Shown one piece after another: positions 37,680 to 49,600 of a stretch of 64,000 nucleotides of DNA. The translations under genes were made by a program, and so were the position numbers. Numbering within the stretch: position 1 is the stretch's first letter; each line of letters opens with the position of its first letter. Origin of the DNA: Chamaelirium japonicum (lineage: Eukaryota; Streptophyta; Magnoliopsida; Liliales; Melanthiaceae); contig OX393551.1 of NCBI GenBank assembly GCA_947650365.1, positions 63,539,644 to 63,603,643 on the forward strand, in the 5' to 3' direction. A model generated the notes under the pieces. The model was not told the DNA's origin. It worked only from the letters and a program-made list of their open reading frames with translations, and did not search any database.

Positions 37680-40600
37680 CTGTTGAAAACAAAAGAAGAT
37701 GGGGTGAATCCCTACAAAAGCAAACGGTTCGGATTTGGCAGAATTTAAAAACAAAAATAAAACAAAAATTAAAGAAACGTTCATATCTATAACCATGTAA
37801 GCTTTTTCCAGAAATCAAGGTTTTTCCAGCTGGTAGTAAAGATGAAACAAGATGCTGAGGACAACAAATAGCAATGCTATTCAGTCATCCAGTTTCCCAT
37901 CCTGACATGGCATCTGATCACACCCGTCTTTTGCCTGACAATCGGGCTGAGTGCGATTCACCTGTTGGGGCTGGGGTGCAACAGACGGCTCTGATCAGGT
38001 GCCACATCAGGATACATAATATCCAAACATAGAAACCCGACAATTAGAAAGACAGTAAATAAATTGAAGAATAGGACTGTCAACACACAGCAATCATACT
38101 GTGAGCATCTCAAGTGTATAAGCCCAGTTTTCCCAAAAAAAAGACTACAGGCCACAGCACAAGAAATGGATGTGCGGCAATTCTTGAAGTTCTAATTAGG
38201 CCATCTATTTACCAAATGCACTCTTTCCATAAGCCAGGGTTTGAGTTACGAGTTGCTGACCTCAGACAAACTGTAGGCATGAGATATATGGATGGTTATC
38301 AAGCCTTTTGATAGCCAGGAGAGCAGCTCCTTGAGAGAGTCTTCAAGAACGCAGGGCCAATGTAGTTTGTAGCTGCCCCAATACAGCCCATGGATCGTCC
38401 AGTTCTAAAAGAGATTATACATGGTAATAAGTTAGTGACAATTTATATAAATCCATTCCTAAATTTTACAAATTAGTAGACCTTGAAAGGCTTGAATGCG
38501 ACAAATCGAAGTTGAAGGATATACTGACTTTTTTTATCAAGCTGATCCTACGTAATGTAACTGCTTGGATCAAGATGCACCCATCAGACACAGACAAGAC
38601 ATAAATCAAACATCCCATCTTATCCCATTAAGATGGGGTCGACTATGGAGCACTACTCTAATTAAGAAGGCCTGATGAGTGGCAAAAAGTTTAAACGGCT
38701 GGCTGGTAACTTATGGGGCTCGGTCCCCAAATTGTTCCGATGTTCCTGACTATGCATTAGGATTTAGGAACATCGGAACAATCATGGGGAACGATGCCGA
38801 ACATCCCTTTCGACACCAAATCTCTGAGATTTGTGCCAAAAAACAAGGGCAACTTGGTAATACAGGGGTCTACCAAGAAACCTAGAAGGCCAGTTGGCCG
38901 GTAGGGAGACCTACCTAATTGGGTACCATTCCAAGGCAAGCAAGGAGCAACCCTCCAATGTTCTCCTAGACTAGGAAAGAGTCCATACGAAGAGCGTAGA
39001 AGACAAGATTTGATATAGAAAATTACATTCATCTCGGTGGCACAAACTATAAGCCAAAGAGTGGAAGTGAAACAAAATTTAAATGTGAATTGAAAAGTAT
39101 CAACTAAAATGAATAACAATGGTTCAAATATACACCGGTAAATTTAATTAGCAAAAGGCAGAAAATAAAATCTTTTAGATAATAAATCATAATGCATTAA
39201 GTCTAGAAAAGGTATAGACAAGACAACGAAACGAAAAAGGAAAATAATAAGTGAGTTCATGATTACAGATACAACCTTCACAAGAGCAATATTTGCTGGG
39301 ATGACTGGTACTTCACCACTCGCAAATCCAATGACCATAATATTTGCTCCCCAGTTTAGGAGCTTCAAGCTGTCTTTCAGAAGTTTGCCCCCAACTGGAT
39401 CATACAGAACGTCAACCCCTTTGAGCTTTCTTGCATTCAGGAAATGCTTCACACTTTCTATAACATTCCCCTTGCTCAAGTCGACAACATGATCAACCCC
39501 CAATGATTGGAGAAACTGGACCTTTTCAGCTCCCCTGAAGTTCAGACAGCAGTCAAATATTTCTGTCGTTAAATACTTAAATCATTAAATGTATCACATT
39601 ATCAAATGATAGTATTAAATTATAGCTAGCGTGATCATTGCAACATTTTGATTCCAAAATGAATACCTAGCAACTGCTACAACCACTGCCCCACAAACTT
39701 TCCCTATCTGTACAGCTGAAAGCCCGACACCACCAGCTGCACCCAGAACAAGCAAAACCTGCAATTTTGTACCTTGTTCATTTAACCACCAAACAGATAT
39801 GCGCTTGAAAGTTGCCAAACATATAACACAGATATAATCAATCGAGACAGAGAACACTGATTAGGATATCACTCTGCGATACATAACAGCCTTGAAATTG
39901 CAAATATCGTCAGCCACTAAAGCTATGAGCCTGAACTCAACTAGCACAAATTCAACAGGCTAAGCAGTAAGCACATGTGAGACACATGATGGCATAAACC
40001 CTGGCATGTACATCTCCAACGGTGAAGAAAAGATTTCTATACCCCATGGAGAATAATATTCGTGGATCTTTGTGGTCAGGGCTCTTCTTTGGAGCCTCTG
40101 GAAGGACAAAAATGCGTAAATATTCAGTGGTGCCATTTCTTCAATGGAAAACCATTGCTTTTTAAAGGTACCTGAAAAAGTGATAGACCAGAGGATAGTG
40201 ATATTATAACAATTTCCTGCTCATCAGCTAGCTCGAGTTCTTGATTTCCTATGGTTTTTTGGTGGTTATAAGTGATGTAATTATTGTGTGCCCTGTAATG
40301 AGTAAGAAACTCCCTCTCCATCATCATCTGGGTGACAAGACCTTTCGTATTCACTTCCAATATTGGAAGAACTAAGCTTACTTTAAAAAGAGAAGAAAAA
40401 CTTCAACATTTACTGAACTCACAAATAAGAAAACAAGAATATAGCACCTTGAGCCTAGCTGGTTGTTTTTCATGATCAAAAGACCACTACCTTTATTAGT
40501 TCAAAATACATATGGTTCAAAAGCTCAGCCGATATCGGTTCATTCGGTTTTCTGCAGACAGCGACCGATACAAGAATCAATACCGGTATGGGTCCTGACT

Positions 40601-43600
40601 CGGCCGAGACCAATACAACACGAGCCGTATTGGACAATAGAAAGTTGTTGATTTTTTGTGAGCATAATCACCTTGTCTTAGATACCGGTATGGGTCCTGT
40701 TTTTTGTAAGCATAATCTCTTAGAGGCTTTAGAATGTGTTGATTTTTTGTGGATGTGTTATCTAAGACAAGGTGATTATGCTCACAAAAAATCAACAACT
40801 TCTTAAACCTCTACTGATTTGAAAATTCATGTAAAAAATTTTGTACAAAAATAGTGTCCCTCGATTGTGACCTACACGCACACACATATTGACTTGCATT
40901 TGTCATGGCCCAAAAATTTTCTTCCATGAATATATATATTAAGAAAATGTCTAGAATTTGCCTATTTTCAAGTTAAAATAAATTTAATTACTACTATCTT
41001 TAGTGTTTGTCGTTTAGTTCAAACCCAATCAACCTAACTTTGATTCGTCCCGTCCCAAGGTTTACGTTTTGGCTAATATAAATAACATGGAATTCGGATT
41101 TTTTCTCAAAACCAGAGTCGGGTTTGGGACAATGTATTCCTTAACGGGATGGGCTCGAGATAGGGCCAACTCGTCCCAAACCCGACCCGTTGTCATTCCT
41201 ATAGACAATGGCACCGCAGCACAAACAAATTGTACGTGTGCCATAGGTTCGTCTCATGTTATTATGTTAGAAGTGTTACAACCAATGTTACCAAAATCGC
41301 CGACTTTTTTAAAAAGTCACGTTTTAATCGCGACTTATTCCCCAAACGTTTGCTACGGGAATAAGTCGTGATTTTTTAAAAAGTCAGGATTTTTTGAAAA
41401 AATCGCGAATTAAGTGTATTAATCGCGAATTACACATTTTTTTCCTTTTTTTCCCAATTTTTGCTATAAAAAAATTTGTTAGAATACATATATCTAATTA
41501 TTACCTAATTTACCGATTTTTTCCTTTTTTTTGGTTTTTTCCCTTGCCGACTTTTTTCCGACTTCCTCCTAGAATAGTTAGAACCGGAAGAGCACTTCGG
41601 GGATGCCCACTTTAGGGGCTCCAGATTCTTCCCGGAATAGGAGGTAGGGGAAAAGTTATTTGGGGTGCCCGCTTAGCGAGAGGTGCAGCCATCCCACTAG
41701 CCTGTGCAGCGCAAGTCGCATTAGCCCGAGCCTAATAGAAGGGAGGAGTTCCAAGTCGCTACCCCTTAGGTAAGTAGTAGGCTCTGAGGGTTCCCAAAAT
41801 TCCTCCACACAATTTGTTCTTAAGTACTTATTTAATGAAAGGGCAGACAAATAAAATATTAACTTATATTAATTTTTTTTTCCTCACTTGATTGCATATG
41901 AAGGTGATGTAGGACTTAATGCGCAAAGATAATCTCCCTTCATAAACTCGTACTGGAAAAACACATTACTAAATACCATATAGCCATATTTAAGGACCCA
42001 AATGTACTTGAAATTTCACTATCATGCTCAAACTATTCTGCAAAGCTTTTTGTTTATGTCTTTCTTATTGTAAAATCAAAGACAGAGTAAGAGCTATCAT
42101 CAATACAGCATGAACATATACACCGCCGAGTCTTATAGCAAATAGAATTTCTTACATTTTCATGTTTCTGGAAAAAGAATCTAAATTCAAAAGTTCAAAT
42201 ATCATTATTTTAAATTGAACAGGAAAAAGACAGAGGGATGTACCTGCCCAGGCTTCAGTTGTGCTCTATGAACAAGAGCTACATGTGAAGTACCGAATGC
42301 TACAGGTAAGGCGCCGGCTGCAACCAGGTCACATGCATCTGGCACTAAAAATCTTCATTCAAAACAGCAAAGCAAATAAATTAATTAAGTATAGAAAAAT
42401 ACCACTAAATTAGAACATAAAAGAACCTACTTTAGAACGCCGCAGCAAGAGGCAAGCTATTAACATATTCACAATAATTCATGGATGCCTATCCGTAGCA
42501 GTAATCTAGCAGTATATATATATATATCCTTAGCAGTTATCTTGTAGTATATACCCAATTCTCAGCAAATCAGTATGCTCATAAAAATGCAATTCTATGC
42601 ATAATGATTGTTGTAAACAGCCACAACTAAGCATTCCATCTTTGTAGGATGGGCGTTGTTGCCTCACATTTCTCTCCTATTATGGGCCACTACAATGCGT
42701 TCATCTCCTCAGTTCCTTCCTAACAAGTTTTATTTGGCCCAGCTCATGTATTCCCCTTTTAGTTTAGACTCTTGATACAAATCCAAGCTCCTCTGGACCT
42801 CATATCATACTGACATTTGGTCTTTGTTGCATATGAGTATATCAACTATGAAACTTATCCATAATTCTATGAGTGTCACCAAAACTTCATTACTGTCCAC
42901 CCATCTATCTGTTCACCTAGATTATCACATATCCATCATATCCGCTTCAGCATTTTTTTATTTATTGTGGAGCTTGATCGTGGAACCAGACTGCTGGATA
43001 CTCACGTGTTAGTGCCAATCTGCGTGTTTTGTCTCTTTTACCTTTCTGTGATGCCTTGATTAGGGCTACAAATTTATAACATTTTCATCCTTGCTACACA
43101 CATCTGCATGCACTCCTCTTTTGTTCAACATTCAAGCTAGTAGGCCGGGTTAGCAATGTAATATTCTTTGATATGTATCATGATCATAAGGTCACAACAC
43201 AATCATATGAATCAACATCCCAGTAAATTGAAAGAGGGATGCTGGTTCAAGTTGAAGCCTTTATCATATACATGATACATCAAATTTCCTTTCTTTTGAG
43301 TAGAAGGTGGAGCATATAACAGATTCGGTTTTAAAAGTGATAGTAAGAATGTGGCATGAAAAACCTTATAAATCGAGTATGTGAAATTGCTGTTGGAACA
43401 CTAGCCAAAAAAGAATATTCCACACTTACTTTGAATGTTTGTTTTATAGACTAACCAATGTTTGAGCCCATGTCCTTTGAAACTTTCCTACATTATTCCA
43501 ACTAAGCATTTATTAACTCGGTATTTCACAAAATAGACATATTAACAAGGCATCCTCGTGAGTATCTAATGTAAAACTAAGAAACAAAACGAGTTAGCAC

Positions 43601-46600
43601 TTCTAGACAAGCCTTAGGTGTATCCCCGAAAAGATTGGAGACTATCTAACCAAATTATTATCAGACTGTTATAATCCTCATAAATATTTTTGAGAGAGAG
43701 ACATATAGAGGCATGAGTACTTTTTGGTTGCAGAAATAATATAATGAGAGAATTGCAAACAATCAGCTTTCACTTGTTTCTTTGCAGGAGAAAATCAAGA
43801 GTGCAAAGAAAAAAAAAATTTCAAATGCTTGAACATCATGAGTATACAAGTTTTCTATCCATGCCAACCTAAGCAACTTTGCCCAAGTGACAGCACTCAT
43901 TCACGTTGTCATTGGGCATGAACCATGCTCACGAGCTAGACATTGCCCACACCTTTATGAAAGGGAAGACGATCATGAACATCAAAGCCTCCCATCAAGA
44001 TGGGTAAATTTATGGAGCTTGATAAAAATTATCAAAAAAAACAAACACCACAAGGAATTGAAGCAACTAATATTACACAACCCAGGCAACATAATTGCAA
44101 GGTTGCAACTGAAGTAGCCCCTCAATAACTTAAATCCTGTCATCTTCCATGATGATGATTTAATAAACCCTAATCATTTATGAGGATACTGTTGGAAATA
44201 GGGAATAAGGAACTAGGCTTTGAGGCATGTATTGTTTACGCTTTCTTTAAAGAGTGATTTGCACCCACTCGGATCGAATTTGCTGATGGGATGAATGCAA
44301 GCCCCCTTCCAGGATACAACAAAGCCCTTCTAGGAGTCTACGTTCAGCAACAATGAAGAACTCTCTGACACTGGAAGATTCTGAAAATCAGAGAGGGAGA
44401 GAACCCAACTGGGAGCAATAGAATTTTCGATGTGTTGATATGTGAAGTCTGCATTCATAGATTAAAGCAAGTAAGGTATCTGACTGCTTTGGTTATAGCA
44501 TTCCAGTGTTCAACACTATGATTACTTGTAAACCTTAATTTGCACATTGCAAATGCAATGTGGGGTCTAGTGCAATGCATTGCATGCATGTAGCCACCCC
44601 CCGCAGATAGACTAGTGTGCCGATAGAAATTTAGAAAACTGGTCAGGAATTCCAATAGTCCAACACTTCATTTCTTCTACCTCTCGGCTAGAGATTCGTA
44701 CCTTTATAAATGCAAACTGGGCGGGAGAACATTCAGATCACTGGTCGACCACATGCTTCTACATCTTTTTTGGTGACTCCTTAATTTCATAGTGGAGCAA
44801 GAAGCAAGATGTACTGACCCAATGAAGCACCGATGCAGAATATCGTGCCATGGCTGATATAGCTGTCGAGATCGTCTAGTTTTGACAACTATTTCTCGAT
44901 ATGGGAGTTGCCCAACCACAGCTAGGAGCGATATCCAGATTGCTAGAAACCCGATTTTCACGAGTGCACGAAACATTGAGATCGATAGTCACCTTACTTA
45001 TCATCATTATGTATCCGATACCATCTCTCTACCATATGTGTCTTACTAAGGTCAAGTTGCAAATTTGTTTACCAAATCCCTTCTGCTTTCCCGATTCAAC
45101 AACTTAGTTGGCAAACTCTCGATTCACGATCCACTATAAGTTTGAGGGTCGTGCTAGAGTTAGTAGGTTCTTTTCCTTATGTGTATGCTCACCATGTTGG
45201 TGCATACACACATCCATTGTATATATATTGTATGTTGGCTCTATGCCCCAATTTAGTAAGGTTTTACTTGCTCATATGACCTTCAGTTTTAAGATTCATA
45301 TAATCTCTAGTCCCAATCTTGGGCTATGCGGTATTCAACCAATATAAAAACAACACAAGACTTGCCTTGATCTATGAGTTGAACTCCAAACAAAGGCTTC
45401 TTTCCTTAGCTTAATAGAATAGTTCACCTTACATGTTAAGGGCATGCCTTCTCTCTCCTCACTCACCCTTATGTTTGGTTTAGTGGTGGAATTCAGCAAG
45501 CTCTTGTTGACATTTTCATGAGTGGAGAGGGGGACCTAGGCTGATGGGATGCGTATGCTTAAATAAACCCAAGTGCAGAATTTAAAGCATTGAAATCAGA
45601 TTTCAGCATATCCGAATCAAATTTCAGCAAAGCTTATAAGCACGATTCATCATTCATTCATTCCCAATCAGATTTAATTCAATGAAGTAAATAAAACTGA
45701 CATAATAAGAATTAATTTCAGATTCTAATAAACCAGTCCAGCAATAAAGATGATCACAATCTCAAATAAATAAAGCCAATGTCTCAAGAACAAGCAAAGG
45801 TCTAAGCGAATAAATCCTAATGGATGAGATTCTCGAAAACCAAGGATTATTTTGAAACCCTAATGTAAATTCAGCAATAAGGCCGATTGGGGAAAAAGAA
45901 AGATATCACATGAAAGTATCGAGAATCGATTTCAAACCGTGCTTTGGTCAATGCCGGCTGCTGACAGGAACTCCGTTGTTGCAGATGAAAGTGGCGAAAG
46001 GGGAGGCGTGGTCCAGAAGAAAGGTTGAAGAAGCCGAGACGATGGATCTTTGAAGATGAAGGAACTCCGCGTCGATCTTCCGCGAAGCCGTAGACGAATG
46101 CGTGGTGACGAGGTAGAAGCGTGCGGAAGGAAGAAAAGACTAGATGCAAGGAAGATTCTTCGGAAGGGATACACCGAACAAGCGCACACGCTTCTCCGTT
46201 CTAGGGTTTCAATTCATATCATCCTCCTCTCTCAATTAGGGTTTGTTGGCTTTATAGGGGATGAGACATCAAAAGACACAAAAGGAAAGGATGGGAGAGA
46301 GATCCGCGCGGGAGGAGAGAGAGAGGGACGCGGTAGAGAGAGAGGGGGCGCGGGTGTGTTCGCGGGAGAGAGAGGGGCCGGTCGGGTAGGGTGTTCGGTG
46401 GGCTAGGGTTTAGGATTTTTGATTTCCTTCGAATCTCATCCATTGAGATTTAAGTTGTCCTAAGATCCTACGGCTAAAACCCTAACACGGAAACGAGTCA
46501 GTTCGGCATCTGTGGCTCGAACCGGATGCGAACATGGCTCGCACCTACCCAAACCAGAAATAAAAAGACAAATAACTAAATATCCGTTGGTCGGATCGAA

Positions 46601-49600
46601 ATAAAATAAGAACCAAAGTTTTAGAGCTTCGATTGAGCTTTCCACTGATGCAGACGGATCGACGATCGGCTTCCTGGATCTCCGGAACGGATGAATATAC
46701 GCCATCAGCTGTAGCAAATCTGCACGTAGTAGGCTAGTCTGCATCAAGTCCCCCGGACTCAAAAGAACTCGACTCCTGTCGAGCAAGGTCCGGAGGTCCT
46801 GGATCCGGTGGGGGCTCTTCTGGAAGTAGCCGCAACCTCTGTATCTGCTCTGACTGCTCTCCCGGGTCCGGTGGCCAAGTAACCAGCCTCAAGTACGCAG
46901 CGACCTCATCTGGCATCCCCTGCCCCACGACGCCAAGCGAAGACCTGAAAGCCAAAACCAACATCCTCCGCGGCACGATAAGATCGTCAAGATACTCAGA
47001 TAATTTCATATGATAATAGGAGTTTGGGTTGACATAAAATTCGAAAGACATATGAAAAGAATGACCGCGGGAGCATAATGTGTTGCGGGTCATCGGCTTG
47101 CGCAATAAGCAATGGTTTATTTGAAAGGCCATGGGGTGCGAGTGCATTATGTGATGCTCAAAGTGGCCTGCGCACGGTGCAAAACAAGTGGATTCTAAAC
47201 CAAGAAGATATGTCATGTCATCATTGTCTGGATGCAGTGAATAAAATAAGAAATTAAAGAACTCATCATGCCACTTGTTATGACTTCGAAAAATTAAAGA
47301 TGATGGGTTGTCTGAAATCTGAAAGCATGAGTCATAAGTACGTTGCCTTGAAAATTGATCAAACGTGCCAAAATCTTCTTTAATGTTAAACTCAACACTT
47401 GGATGATATGGATGCACATATGATTGGTCTATGAATGTATAGATGTCAGGCAAATGATAAATGCGAGTGTCATGGATGCCTACGGACTCTAAATGCGATG
47501 TGCAGGCAATGGAATGCAATATGTTGTCTAATCCCTTCTCAATTGTTAGCAAATCAGATGAACACCCAACTAAATTATCTTCAAATGATGGTATGGGATG
47601 GCTCTGACTCAGAAGACTTTGCGGTGCGTGGGACCGGTGTCTCCTAAAACATGTGGGCCATAGGGTGACATTGATGCCGTCCTTAAGGAAGGTATAGGTG
47701 TTGGCTCTTCCGTGATGTTGTACATCTCGGTCGAACTGCCATGGACGCCCTAATATAACATCAGCAACTTCTAAAGGAAGAACATCGCACCAAATCTCGT
47801 CGTGATATTGCAGCCCAATTGACAACTTTGCCAAACAACAATGCGTCACCAACTTGCTCGTGGTGTTATCCAGCCAAGATGTTTTGTACGTGAGCCAAAG
47901 GTTTGACTTTCCACTTCTTGCTCCTGACTATCGCTTCATTGATCAGATTGGTGGTGCAACCTCCATCGATCAAGACACAAAGGTCCATACCATTGACATT
48001 GCAGACTATTCAGAACAGCTCGAACCTCTGGTTCTTGCAGTGTGGCTTTGGGGGTCCTCCACAGAGCTCGTGGGGAAGTAACGCTTTAGGTGCCTGGGGT
48101 GATGGCGACTGGTGAATAACCAATAGTGGCGCAGTCACATCATCTCCCTCCAAGACTAACTCATTGAAGTTTTCGCCTTCAGACTCATGACCATCCTCGT
48201 CATTATCCGCAAGATTTGTCTGTGGATGGAATTGACGGCGAGGACAATCGGCTGACTTGTGACCCGGCTGGTTGCATTTGAAGCACTTTATCTGGCTCGG
48301 GTTGGGTCCTAAAACTCCTTTACCCTTCTCAGTGGGTGTAGGAACTGTACCAGCTACTGGGGAAGGTCCAGGGAGTGGTCTACTAACAGATCCGGATGGT
48401 GCTCTAGTGTTGTCATATCGTCGGGACGCAGATCGGGAGTGGTGAGACTCGACTTTCTTAGCCCGACAGTGTGCATCAGCAGCATCACTGACCTGATAGA
48501 AGTCATGAAGGGACACCACGTCTTGGATTGAAGGCTTAAGACCATTGACATACCTAGCGACGCTCTGCTCTTCGTCTTCATGCAGATCATTGCGAGCTTG
48601 GAGCTTGTAGAATTCATTGGTGTAATCATCTACCGATTTGTGCTCTTGTCGCAGGTTTTGGAATTTCTGGAACACACATTGCTTGAAATCATAAGGGAGG
48701 ACCTTCTGTTGCATCTTTTCTCTCATGTGTGTCCAAGTGGAAATTTTCTCTTTTCCCTTTCTACCCCTAGTGGTCTACAACTGTTTCCACCAGATCAGTG
48801 CATGACCTTTCAGTTTAAGACTGACAAACTTAACTTGTTTGTCACGGGGAATTTCCTTCCACTCAAAGTATTGGTCGATTCGCTCGGCCCACTCTAGGAA
48901 CTCTTCGGGATCCATCCTACCCTCGAACTCAGGAATTTCGATTTTTATGCCCTGATCCCAGCCCCAATGGGATTTCGCTTTCCTATGAGTTTGCCTACTT
49001 CGCCTCTCCGACCCGTCAGAGGAACTGACGCGGTCACCTCCTGACTCAAGATCTAACTCACTACGCCCTGGCGACGCTCTAGTCCTGTGTTCTCGATGGG
49101 GTTGAGGTGGGTTCTGGGAATTGGTGAAGGCCAAGGTCAATGTTTCGATCTGGGTCTGAAGCCTATCCATGTGCTCTTGTTGCCTTATGAAGGCATCTTG
49201 CCAAGTACGGGATGGAGAAGATCCAGCCATTTGAGAGTCTCTAGAAGATGCTATTGATTCACCTCCGAGAGAAAGGGTGATCCTAGTATGGATGCGCTCA
49301 CTGGATGCTAGTATCCTAATTTAATGCGAAGGCACAACTAGAATGAAAGAAGGAAAATAAAAAAAAAATTTCAGCAAGCACGCGAGGATGCAAATGATGT
49401 AAGAGGACCGGCCGTTGCGTAAGGACGCGACGACTAGTGCGCTCTGATACCAACTTGATGGGATGCGTATGCTTAAATAAACCCAAGTGCAGAATTTAAA
49501 GCATTGAAATCAGATTTTAGTATATCCGAATCAAATTTCAGCAAAGCTTATAAGCACGATTCATCATTCATTCATTCCCAATCAGATTTAATTCAATGAA

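Larger units (their letters stand above)
39777..42243. other. Intron 2 of the oxidoreductase gene: non-coding, several repeat relics
   Basis: Besides the inverted repeats listed separately, 40500-40640 and 41040-41210 hold 'ccggtatgggtcct', 'cgtcccaaacccgacccg' and similar strings typical of hAT-like element debris. I cannot set their boundaries. The unusual, more GC-rich stretch 41545-41770 matches nothing I recognise. Confidence 0.5.

Noticed and set aside
39144-39275. Continuation of the oxidoreductase frame past exon 4 (VVSVIMNSLIIF...)
   Set aside because: It is read-through into intron 4; the conserved continuation NWTIHGLYWGSY lies in exon 5 at 38404.
45871-46443. Overlapping 60-118-codon frames in the 3' LTR, duplicated at 49785-50359
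   Set aside because: They lie in both LTRs, conflict with each other in strand and frame, and have no domain; LTRs are normally non-coding.
48354-48629. Second minus-strand frame overlapping gag
   Set aside because: Out-of-frame shadow of gag, which has clear family motifs including the zinc knuckle.
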